This document shows, piece after piece, positions 1-11,510 of a DNA stretch of 64,000 nucleotides. Numbering within the stretch: the stretch's first letter is position 1; every line of letters starts with the position of its first letter. Both the position numbers and the translations under genes were made by a program. Under the pieces are notes generated by a model, which was not told where the DNA came from, did no database searches, and saw nothing but the letters and a program-made list of their open reading frames with translations. Source of the stretch: Druceiella hillmani (Eukaryota > Arthropoda > Insecta > Lepidoptera > Hepialidae); the NCBI GenBank assembly GCA_039881145.1, contig JAYKKI010000006.1, positions 21,016,501-21,080,500 on the forward strand. Direction: 5' to 3'.

Positions 1-1237
1 TGTTTTTTTTAACTTTCTATATGTAAGTATGTAATTTTTATAATATTTTATACGTGAACTTTTTCTGACCTATTTTACTCGCTAAATTTGGCTAATTATG
101 AATAAGTACCAGTTCTCATATAACGCCCAAACTTTAGAATACCGCCACTGAATACAGCTAACTGAAAACTCTGTAACTATCGTAAATTTATACTATACAG
201 AACATTAAACTGTAATATTCCGACAGTATGATTTAACTTTAACTAACGTAACCAAAATAGTGGCAATGTTTTATCCTTTCATCATTATTTCTCTTCATAC
301 CATATGTAAGTAACGCAATTAAGTCGTTACGACAACTGGAACTTTCCAAAGGAGTTACGGTGTAAATTTAATATTACGAGTGAGACAAACATTACGTGTT
401 CTCTATGCCTGCAAGCTTAAGCAAAGCTTTAATTAAATTCTTAAATATACATTTAGTGTGTTCGCGTTTAAAAGCACTCAGTGCTGACAAAGGTTAATCG
501 CGTAAATAGCTTTATTAACTTCACTTGCGCTAAACTGATATTTCATCGTGTGTATGACGTTTTTAAACCGTGCATGAAAATAATCATCTATTGTATTTTA
601 CATATTTTTAACAGGTGCATGAAAACAATAATCTATTGTATTTTACAAGCACTATTATACGGAAGAAAAAGTGAAAAGGATAGAAAAAAGTAAAATTTTA
701 GTTTTGGTCTGAAGCGTGAAAACTCGTGACTGAAATAAAAATTTAAAAAAAAATTGTATTTAATTACTTTGTATTTTACTGACATGTAAATTATTAATTT
801 TTGACATTATTATATTTTAGAGTCTCTAATCGTTTATATTGTGATATGATAATTCATTATGATAGACCGCATCAATGCCGTCTGAATCTTACACATTATG
901 GACAATTTACACCGCTTATACCAGAGTACTTATAATGACAACCAATTCAATTTACATGCAAAATTCTCATATATTATTATTTTTAGTAGTTTTATAACTT
1001 GTTAGCAGATTAGTTTAAAATGATAGTATCTACAGAACATCTGTTAGTTTTCAATTACATGTATTGTAATTACAGATTTACAGAACGTAATTGAAATACG
1101 CAATTGTGCGTAATTTCAGTATGAGACCTTAAAATTCCAAGCCAACATTTAAGTATTACATTTGATGAATAATAAATTTACTGATAAATTAATTTTCAAA
1201 CTGTAACGTTAACTGGTGATTTTACAATATTATATTT
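1..1237. other. AT-rich sequence without a recognisable gene
   Basis: I see no gene or repeat in this stretch. The only longer open frame (481-693) is a low-complexity frame with an internal near-duplication of a CMK-IIIYCIL motif and no recognisable domain. It is probably chance. Confidence 0.6.
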
Positions 1238-1350
1238 CACAATTAAATGAAACTACGTGATGTAGTATTATTTCTACTTTCTTTAATTTCTTTACCACGA
1301 CCTAGGTTTTGTTGTATTACAACATCTTCAGGTGGGATATTAGCAAAGAT
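1238..1350 (-). mobile_element. Hammerhead-bearing mini-element, single-arm copy (copy 1)
   Basis: A 113-bp segment that matches one arm of the palindrome at 41520-41632 with only two differences and diverges at exactly the same two boundaries. It is flanked by a perfect direct repeat, ATTATATTT, at 1229-1237 and 1351-1359. The repeat becomes 11 bp (ATATTATATTT) if the last AT of the element is counted as target sequence. Read on the minus strand it has the CTGAAGA core (complement of 1325-1331), the same stem II, stem III and stem I as copy 2, but GAAA has become AAAA (position 1310). The ribozyme here is therefore probably inactive. The flanking repeat marks a real insertion. What moved it is not encoded here. 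A Penelope-like or other retroelement machinery is an inference from known hammerhead-bearing elements. Confidence 0.75.
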
Positions 1351-1359
1351 ATTATATTT

Positions 1360-3879
1360 GTGTTATCGTAAAGAAGAGGGTAAACATGATAATAATAATA
1401 AAACACTACTATTTCTAAACTTACACAACACCTTTCTATATCAAACATACTGCAAACACTTCAACGTGGAAGACATATAATCCAGATAATAATTATACAA
1501 CCCGTCTTAATTGGAGAGGACGCTAAAAAATATTATGAAAAATGTGATATTATTTTGTATTTGATTATAAATTTGAACAATTTATAAACATCTTTTTATA
1601 ATAATTTCAGTTCTTACGAAATTTTTCAAAAACTTGCTAATTTAATGTAATGGTATTTAAAAGGCAGATTTTCAAAGTCCTTTCAAAATTCTGCCCGAGA
1701 TTTAAATATCATTATATTAAATTAGTAAATTTAATCTTTTAAAAGTGGAAATATCGAATTCTCTGCGAAGGTAATCGACGATTCGACGTTAGACTTGACA
1801 GATGAAAAAATTTTCCTTCTAAACGGAATTGACGATGTAACTTTTCATTGACTCTAAGTAAAATTAAGTCACTTTGAGTGTGATTGTTACAAATAAAAAA
1901 GCATTTATAAAAGGTAACAGCAAAAATTAAAATGTAAAATTATTTTCACTAAATTAAGCCTCAGTTGAGAATCAAAGTACTTATAAATTTAACTCAAGTG
2001 TTAATAATAAATTATTCTGTTTTTCTTTGCATATACCCGCTCTTATTCTTCAACAATCAAAGGCCGCAAGCAATGGTTTATTTTAAGGGATATAATTATT
2101 TATTTTTACAAGTAACATAAGATTCAAAATTGAATTACACAATGAAAAGACATTTAGATTCAAAGTACATTCGTAGATTTATTTATGAATCCTTAGATTT
2201 CGTTTATATTAATATTACTGAGATATATCAAGTAAAAATATATTTTTCAACTTACTAATTTTGCCTGAATTTATTGGTATGTATATATAAATTATATAAA
2301 TTTTCACCACCAAGAAATTCTACATAATGGGCCGTAGAATCGTTAATGATTATTTATCTACCCGAAATTGCAAAAATATCTTGCAAGCTATAGAAGCTAG
2401 AAACGATTGTCAGAGATGAAGTTTTAAAAACTTATCAACCACTTTTGGAAAAATAGGTTTGGAATTAACAACAAAATCTACAATTTGAAAAAAAATAAAT
2501 CAGCAAGTCTTTGTTGTGATTACATTTTACAAAAATGTAACCTGGGTGGAATTCCTGCCTGGTGTTACAATAATATACATCCAACTTAAATTTATTTATA
2601 CATACTTTTCCTGTATGCAAACAATTTTCTGACGGAAGCCCCCATTCAGAAAAATTACATTTTCGGAGAAGCATGTGAATTACAACTGAGAATTTCTTGT
2701 TTTCGCTCGCACACTACTTTGAAATTAAAAGGAAAGTTATTTTATTAAGATCTCATATGCTTTTTTCACTTGTATAAAAATAATCATATGTCAAATTGCT
2801 TTTTATCGTTTAAGGTATGATTGTTGCGAAACGTTTCACCTCGAAAATATCATTTACGCTTAAAAAATACACATCACGATCGTGTATGCGTAATTGGTAG
2901 AGAATATTAAATTCAACTGGAAAAGAATATTCATATGAATACATTAGAATTTATTTTTTTCAATTTTTAGAATAATATGTTTCAGTTTGTGAATCAAAAA
3001 AGACGTCATTGCATCGTTATATACTAAATGAGGAAATACTGTATCGGAATGATTTATCATTCCGATGGACCGCATTTTTAGTGAGTTATAATTGCTGAAC
3101 ACTGAAAACGTCAAACTGAACCTTCATTGATATTTATCATTAAAGAGATGATCTATTAAGGAATTGCAAAGCTCTTGCAAAGCCTTCTGATGCATCCAGT
3201 TTTATTATTTAAATATACTTAGTAAATCTGTTACACATCAAACAGCAATTCTTTGGAACCCGTAACTAAACGTTAAATTTCCACTTTGAAATATCAGAGC
3301 AAGCACAAATATATATTTACGTAATAATATCAACACAGAATGTTAGCTATTAAATTCATGTCATAAGCGATTCTTCTGAATGATTTATGTATTGAAGTCA
3401 ATAAATAATCAACGCGAAAAGTTTCTGCAGTTACAATGTATTTATATTTTATTTTATATCAATATAAAGCTCGTAATTATTATCAGTTTTACCGCATTTC
3501 AATTGGAATGATGCAAAGATTAATGTTACTTCCATCTGTAAGGATAAACAAAATAATGAAGTATTTTATATTTTAATTGTTTTATATCACTAAGCACTTC
3601 CACTGCATTTTATTCAGTGTTATGTTTCTATAACTCCTTGAATTGGTTTACAATGTAGAGTTTTACTTGCAAGAATAATTCGAAATTTGATCTTAAAATT
3701 ATTGAAATATTATAAAAAGTTAAAATTGTTTGGGCATCTCCACTCTGAAATATTTGACCTACGTAATTTTACTATATCTTATTTAATATCTGGTCAGTTA
3801 ACAAATTCTTTTTTCCCGGCAATCGATTCTTGCGATCCTTGAAAGATTATTAACGCAAGCTTTTCTTACATTCATATCT
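1360..3879. other. AT-rich sequence without a recognisable gene
   Basis: Nothing could be identified. The frame at 2465-2674 on the minus strand has no family resemblance that I recognise. Confidence 0.55.
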
Positions 3880-6800
3880 GGAAAATTATTTATTGCTGGA
3901 AATTAGATTCAAATTTCTTACATATAATCCACTCTCCACTTACCTGGGTGAATCTGCACTTACTCTCTTTGTCGATGTGTACGGACGGGTAATAAATTTA
4001 ACAGATGAAATAGTATCCAGTCCACGTGAGACGGTAGACGTACCTAAGCCCCGTCACTCAAGATAATGTACGTTCATAGACTGGTCGACTTAAGGTTCCG
4101 TGAGCAGGTTTTGACGTAGTTTTTGGTTATACTATTTTGTACACGAAGTCGAAGTGTATTACTACACTAGTATCTGCAATGGAAGTAAAATGAATACTAC
4201 TAGTCCCTTATTAATAATCTTATCTTTTAGCTGATTGATTAATTTTTTGCCATATTACGTAATGTTTTCTTCATTTTTCTTAAAATTTATTATCTTCTTC
4301 ATTTTATTCAGTTAATACCCATTTCAGTTAGTGCGTAATTGTTAGTATAAATATTTCTCTCCGCACTTGCTCTTTCTTCCTTCATTGTATTATGTACCTC
4401 AATAATCGCTCCAATGAATCGTTTATTCCATTAGCAATAAGCATTTACCAATTCACATTAGCATTATTTATTTCACTACTTTTGGAGGAACTGCCGTCAT
4501 TCAATAAGTAATTTATTTTTTCGGGTTCACATTTAACTACAACTTTTCATAAGGTTTTGTATTAAATCCTTTTTAAGTTCGCATGCAAAATATTCTGTAA
4601 AATGTAGGAAAACTGATTCAGTTGTTAAATTTATCTGTAAGTCACACTTGATTCCTTTTTCTTACTATATTTTTTATCTAATCAAATTTTGATTATGAAA
4701 ATTTGCACCTACGCTTGTTCAGAAGCTGGTTACATAATTTCGTCAGACTATGTTATGAAGTTAATTTGTCACTTTTGTACTTGTATACGGCCGTAGGGAT
4801 ACTTCCTTTTCAGAACATTTTGAGGTCGGATATTATTTTTTGTTACGTGCATTTCTATAGATAAATAAAATATTTGTAAATGCATGAATTGCAATCGTAT
4901 TTATAATTAGAAACGGAATTATAAAGGTATTCTAATTTACTTTCCTATTGCTTTGGTAAAATTGATACTATATTTTATTTTGTTTTAAAATCACAATCTG
5001 TCTTTCTTTATAAATTTATTTAATCTAAATGGGGATTTTAATTTTAAAAATTTAACGTTATGAAATTAAATAATGTATTAAAGATTTTCAAATACAAATA
5101 CGCGAATTGCAATTTTTTAATGGATGAGTCATCATAAAGACGATTAAATGATACGCAGTGATATGAAAATTAAAAACGTCCAAGTACCTTCCTATTTCCT
5201 CTTACATTTTATCAAACATTCTTTGCACTATATCGCCTTGTTAAATATTTACTCCCTATTTCCTACCTATAATTCCATACTGTCTACCAGATGGCATGTA
5301 GTCCGGCGGTCTACATACACGTATATGTATGTAATCATATCCCGAGACTCAACGTACTACCGGCGGATATGTTGCCACACATCATGCAATATGATGATGA
5401 CATCAGATAGATAGGAAAACTTATTATGAAAAAGCACAAAGCTAAAGCGATATCAACGTGTTGATATATATTGCTAACCATAAATGTTCTATAAATAATA
5501 TTATAATAATATTACAACATTTTAAAAAGTATTTATTTTTTAAATATTGGAAAGTTTTAGGAGAAAAATTATGTTGAGAGATAATTACATATATGAGCAT
5601 TTTCTCAATTAATTTCGTTATGTTTAGAAAATCAGATTGTTTTTTTTAAACACTTATTCTAGTTACGAAGAAAATTTTTGTTTAGAGAAAAAATGCAAAT
5701 AAATGCTTCCTCTAAACTTTGCAACAAAACTTTAGTCACACTAACAGTCTGTGTGAATAAGTTTTTTACCCTCAAATGAATTTGACCTTCGCCAATTCAT
5801 GAATACTCGTACGTTTGCTTTTGTTTATCTTTTACGAGTACAAAAACTCGATATCTACATATATAATAAAATTGTAACCGAATGAATTCTGTACACGGGA
5901 AATGTTTTGAAAAGTGTGTATTAATTTAGCGTAAAGATTGAGATAGAAGCTAGAAAATCTATTTTTCGAATTTTTGTCTGTAAACATGTTATTTTTTGTT
6001 CGTCAATCATGCAAAATCAACTTGATGGATTTTAATTGAATTTGGTATGGTAATAGTTTGTCAGCAAGAGCAATATAAGAGGGAGAGAGAAAAAATCTCT
6101 ACAAAATTTCTTATTCCCAATTTCACGCAAACGAAGCCGCAGCCACAGCCAGTAGTCAGTATTAAAATTACGTGTGGAGAAAATCTATAAGTAATCCTTG
6201 TTCATACTTTTTGGAGTTTCGTTGGAAAGCAGGGAATCCATATCTTTTCGTCATGTTCATCCGTATGTCCGTTGCATATAGTCTCACAATTTCTACACTT
6301 TAAATTTACCTTGTTTAAAGATTTCAATTAATGTCAAGCATAATATTGAAAACAGTAATTAATATTCCTCATAATAAAAGAAAAATAGTTGAAACTTGTC
6401 TTAGAAAAGGAAGTTGAATTTCATTTCTAAGCAAAATGTTTAATATAATTAATATTTAGGTTTTAAATAGGCATATAATATGATCCATTAACTTTTCAGT
6501 CATTAATTTCATACATCCGAAGTAAATTTAGACAGTGATACACGAATAAAAGTTTTAAATTCAATTATTGCTGCTTATTCCAAAAAACAATTTCAAGAGT
6601 ATAGGTACGTCTTAAAAATGTTATACAAGCAAACACTTTTAAGAGGTACGTTAAATACTTATTAGAATTTCGTAAATCCCTCTTTCAATAAATTACATTA
6701 CTTAAAGACGCCTCTGAATAACATTACGTGGAGGGAACTTAATGTTTAATATTAGCCTTTATGAAGAAAATTCTTCAATTTTGATAAAAGAGAAATATGT

Positions 6801-7260
6801 TTTGTAATCAAATTGGAATTTGTGCGTCAGAGAGTAAATTTCACTTACTTTTATTTTTTCACAGTCACGCATCAGAATGAAAGAGATCGAGCCGTTTCCT
6901 TGGCTCGTACTAATATAAGACGAGTTGTTACATTCGTGCGTCTATTATTGAAATTATGGTAATATTTTTAAATTTTTCGTGGAGTCTATACATCATTCAG
7001 GAATCTTTACATTTTGCTTCATTTTGGGCTAGGTTTTTTGACAATGGTTCTCTAAAGTAATAATCAATGAACTATTTCTCGCTTCTTTTGCTCTATCACT
7101 TCTCAATTTACAGAATCGTTTTCGCATTTTTTTTATAGTATAATTTTCAGAGTTCTGAGCACGAAATGTAAAAAACAGAATCCTATCGTTGTAATGAGAT
7201 TGTTCATCCCTCAGTCTCTTAAAAGCATCTAGTAATCTGAATAAAAAAAAGTAAATCTAA
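3880..7260 (+). repeat. Segmental duplication block A
   Basis: First of three diverged copies of one long block. Colinear matches link it to block C, for example TAGACTGGTCGACTTAAGG near 4076 against 23381 and CTACGCTTGTTCAGAAG near 4710 against 23870. Others link it to block B, for example CTACATACAC at 5312 against 14991 and GTTACATTC at 6926 against 16713. Spacing to B is about 9.7 kb and to C about 19.3-19.5 kb. Similarity is broken by many indels, so the duplication is old. No coding frame is shared between copies. Ends are approximate. Confidence 0.65.
5968..6155 (+). repeat. Dispersed arthropod-type repeat (LINE/SINE tail-like)
   Basis: Begins with GAATTTTTGTCTGTAAACATG, contains the common arthropod motif GGATTTTAATTGAATTTGGTATG, and ends in CACGCAAACGAAGCCGCAGCC, which resembles the GCAAGCGAAGCCGCGGG end of many insect non-LTR or SINE tails. 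A clearly related copy lies on the minus strand at 36702-36887, and the head alone recurs near 33211. It lies within block A only, so it inserted after the duplication or was lost from the other blocks. Confidence 0.55.
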
Positions 7261-7484
7261 TAAACTTTAGATTTGAGATTTTTTGCATACAATACTACGA
7301 CATAGTCAAACTACTGTGCTTAAAAGCAAATCCTGTATTTAAATTTATGTTTAGTTGGATTTCGAGATAGTTCGGATGTACTATACATAAACGTGGAGGT
7401 TAACAATTTATTGTTACCTAAGTATGTAGGAAATCGTCGAAACAAGAACTTTGAGCGTAAGCATATTTATAATTTTTTTTAACG

Positions 7485-7605
7485 TGTTGGTTATTAAGAG
7501 AACTTTTACAGTCGATATATAAAAGCAAGAACTTACTACATATCTTAGTGGACAAAGTTCAAAAAGACACAGATTCAATATATCAGTATTACTACAGTTT
7601 TTTGT
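7485..7605 (+). repeat. Short dispersed repeat, copy 1 of a pair
   Basis: Matches 9180-9295 in the same orientation. Both read GGTTAT..AGAG, AAAAG.AAGAA.TTACTACA, GGACA.AGTTC.A.AAG and TATTAC.ACAG in order. Identity is roughly three quarters by eye. The nature of the repeat is unknown. Confidence 0.5.
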
Positions 7606-8176
7606 CTGGGCAACGCATTTCAAGGAACTGTGTCCATATAGTCTCCGTAGTGTGATATTAGAGATTTGGAAGGTATCGACCTCTATGGCCTCCTACAGCC
7701 AATGTCATGGACGCAAACGTGAATGATGACATACAAAATATATGAATTTTTACATTATATACTTACTTAATCTACCCCATTTTTTATATCCTAGTAATAT
7801 GGTAAAAATAATAAGCTAACTGATGAAATATCGGCGTAACTTTTTCTCACAGAAATTTAAAAGGAGTAGCCATAGGAAGTGTTGTAGTATATTGAAATAG
7901 CTTTCGAATGACATATATGTAGTACTTATTGGTACATACTCGTAGGTCATTTTCTTTCGTCCTTTGGTTGAAATAATTTATGCATTAAAGGATATATCAT
8001 CGATAACGATAAGCGATAAGTCACCGAATAGTTTTTTTATGTCCTAAAACTTTTATTAAGGATGGAATTACCAAATTTTTGTGGGGAAAAGTTATCGCTG
8101 CTTAAAGGCAGCGGGAGTTAAAATGTAAATACATCACTTTTAGTTGATAAACGACGTGGAAGCATGTTAAACGGAG

Positions 8177-8245
8177 CCGGTGAGACAGCAACAGGTGCGG
8201 GGTACCAGCAGAAATATCTGCGGACGTACCGCAACGAGTCACCGG
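8177..8245. other. GC-rich imperfect hairpin
   Basis: A compact hairpin of 69 bases in an otherwise AT-rich region. Outer arms are CCGGTGA and TCACCGG (8177-8183 and 8239-8245), the middle arms pair GGTGCGGGGTAC with GTACCGCA, and the inner arms pair CAGCAGA with TCTGCGG around an AATA loop. It could be a structured RNA, a microRNA-type precursor or a transposon fragment. The sequence alone does not decide. Confidence 0.45.
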
Positions 8246-9179
8246 TGTGCGCAGTCATTATTGAGTTTATCGGTTACGTTACGGATTTTTTTTTCATAAA
8301 TATCAAAGTTTGGTTGTTTACTTTTGTGTATTAATAGAATAAGATGCTTAAAATTATTTTTTTATTATTTAATAACCATCACAACTCAATAAGAATATTG
8401 TCATTCTTATTAATGAAGTCTCGTTTTATTTATAATATTTTCCCACGGCTATTTAAAATTTTCCGCCATGGAAGAAATTGTAGAGTATATAAATATCTTT
8501 TTGATGATATATCGTTCATAGTTATTGATTCCTAAGCTGAGGTTCATACATTACTGCCCATCCTCTTTAGCGTAGTGTTAGATTGCGAAAACTACATATA
8601 AATTAAAGGCGTGCAAAGGTTTTCATGATTCAGTACTAGACCTTGAATCGTGCAGATATAAGATGCAAACCGGGTCCACAAAACTAAGGTGTCAAATATA
8701 GTAATCAATACGTCCAGGATCAGAAAAAATCCAGATTGGTCGTTGGGTCGTGGAAGTGGTTAATGGGCGAGTTAACTGTTACGTCAATATTATTTCAATA
8801 CTGGTCCAAGGAATTTATTTCCAGATTTTGAGGTTGCTCGTCCTCTGATAAATGCTTTTCACATTCCCATTGCTGATAATTTAAATTCAGCCATAATATT
8901 GGATTTTTTAAACCAAAGATACATGTACCACAAAGATACATGTATACAGTATGTATATAATTTATATAATTATGTAAATGACAGGTATCTGAAACGATAA
9001 ATGGTGGTCATCAATAAATTAGTCGCAAATGGCATTACAGGTAATGATGTCACAATGCTTGCATTACGATTATGAAACTCGCAGTCACACCAGGACGAAC
9101 ATATAAATGATGGTCTGTCTTTGATCGAAATATTTCATGATAATGCACTAGCCGATTTACATCTTCATAATATGCTGCA

Positions 9180-9295
9180 AAATGTTTGGTTATCGAGAGT
9201 AGGTTTGTAAAAGTAAGAATTTACTACAGCTCTATTTTAATGGACAGAGTTCGAGAAGGAACAGATAAAATACGATAATATTACAGCAGTCGTTT
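9180..9295 (+). repeat. Short dispersed repeat, copy 2 of a pair
   Basis: Partner of 7485-7605, about 1.69 kb away in direct orientation. Confidence 0.5.
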
Positions 9296-9500
9296 AATTG
9301 ACATGTTAATAATATATTGTCACACAAATAAATCTTTCCATTGTTAAAATAACTAATTTCTAACATGATCGACCACCTAGAATTAACCCGTCGATATTCA
9401 ATGACTTTGCACGAACTAGATACCTTTTATCAGTATGAAATGACCAAGTAATATGACCCCAAATATTGCCGCTTGCGAACCATGACGAAAAAGAATTAAA

Positions 9501-9527
9501 AAAGCACGTACTTTATGTACGTGCTTT
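9501..9527. other. Short perfect hairpin
   Basis: AAAGCACGTAC and GTACGTGCTTT are perfect complements around a 5-base loop (TTTAT). Confidence 0.5.
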
Positions 9528-10837
9528 AGCTTAAGCGACAGATATAATGTATTTATATAGCTCTCATGAAATGTCTATATAATATAACATCAGTGTGGAT
9601 ATAATATAAACATATTCCAATCAAGTAGACTACTTCGCAAATATCTCAAAAAGTTAAAATTTTTCCTTTTTTGTAATGCTGATCGAAAAGTAAATTTTCA
9701 ATACTTCTATTTCTTGGTAACCCAACGGACCTGTGCAAGTAGCTTCATGATTCATTTTAACGTAACATATTGGTTACTCAAAACGAGTTCTAACTAAACA
9801 CAATAAAATAGCTGCCAACTCGTAACTCCACGGGCAATACACCTGCTGCCCCGAACTTATTCTCATAGTAATATCTCGGAATAGCAATTTGTCAAACTCA
9901 GGTAGAAATACCAAACTTGCCTAACAAACAAAACATATCGGAAACAACTTACGTCGTGTATGAACAAAGTTATTTTGCGGAACTTTCCTTCATTCCCAGC
10001 AAAAGTTGAATACACTCTTGCAATTTATTAAGAGTTATTTATAAATAGCTGTATCCACAACTTCGCTTTCGTGAACTTTTCCCATTAAATGGATAGATTG
10101 TTTAAACAAATCGAAGTAATATATGAATACATATAATTAATTAAACGTTTAGCTGCTGTACCATATATCACGCCCTACGGAATTTTACTGAAAAAGTATT
10201 GATGACAAAGGGTTCTGCTTAAAAAATGTTGATAGCATATTGTCACCTGTGGAATTGGTTTTACTATTGCCTCTTAGATGACGCCCTATAGAATACAATA
10301 AAAATAAAAATTTCATCTAAAAATATACCACATAAGGATCAAAAAGTAAATTTATTATATGGTTCCACACAGATCATTAGATTCCACCGTATTTAATTGT
10401 ACATTTAAACTATGTTAGGTATATAGTACTGGCTACGTAATGCGTATGCATAGATAGCGCAGCCTTAAAAATAAGAGTGTGCAGGCGTTCATCACGGAAT
10501 CTAAATACCGAGATCATCATAATTCTGGAACCATATAAAATATTACGATGAAATGAAAACTATATTAGTTACAAGATTACTGTCTATAATATAAGTAAAA
10601 CTCATGGCAATACCTTCAGTAGTTTTTGAGTGAAATTTATTCACACAGACAGGAGGAGGAATAGACAGAAATTAGAGGATTATCATCTCGGGGCGCCTGT
10701 GTTTTTGGCACTCGACAAGTTTGCTGAGCCCTTTAAACTTTATAGCACAACGTCTTGTTAGCGGGGGTATGTTAACTCGGTAAATTTTACATCATGTTAG
10801 ATAATATTAATTGTTTAGTTAATAGTATTTGAATGGG

Positions 10838-10895
10838 ATATTTGAGAAAGATAAAAGGAATCCTTCATATCTGAGAAAGATAAAAGGAATCCTTC
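10838..10895 (+). repeat. 29-bp tandem duplication
   Basis: Two adjacent units of ATAT(T/C)TGAGAAAGATAAAAGG plus AATCCTTC differ by one base. Confidence 0.8.
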
Positions 10896-11473
10896 TAAAA
10901 TAACCTATGGATTCATTCTTCGGTGGATCACAACGCTTTTTGACTTGAAACTTGGCCTGGTTATAAATTATGTTAATCATCTTGTATCTCAATTACTAAC
11001 ATTGCAAAATATGTATGGAAATATTATAAGAGACAAATAAGGTTTTCAAACATTTATGTATCAAAATTATAATATTGTGTGGTTATGAGATTGAAATAGC
11101 TAGCTATAAAAGTTTCAAATTAATTTTTTTCATAATTTTATGTCACAGATTTTTAAAGAAAATGCTGTAAATAATCATGTAAATATACAACAACCTCCAT
11201 TCCCGAAAACGCTGAAGCGAAAATTATTGAAAACAAAATTACTAGAGATTTACCTAACGTCAATCGAAAATTATAGTAATAATTTTAACTCCTACAGTTT
11301 TTGAGAAATTTACTGCGAAAATAATATTAATATTTGTAAATAGTTAAGAGAAATAGTGCATCAAATAATTAAGGAAATGTACCTTTATTTTGCATATTCC
11401 ATTAATGTAAAAGAGTACTGTTTTTGTTTTTAAGGTCTGTTCGAAAATAAACTAAGATTTAAGACGCATGTAC

Positions 11474-11510
11474 AAAATTTAAAGGCGAGCAACAGTCGCC
11501 TTTAAATTTT
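11474..11510. other. Perfect 15-bp hairpin
   Basis: AAAATTTAAAGGCGA and TCGCCTTTAAATTTT pair perfectly across a 7-base loop (GCAACAG). Weaker complementarity continues outside the arms (GCATGT against ATGCAT). Confidence 0.6.

Noticed and set aside
1247..1480. 77-codon frame starting MKLRDVVLFLL
   Set aside because: Its first part is the single-arm copy of the mini-element (same frame as at 41529) and the rest is flanking sequence.
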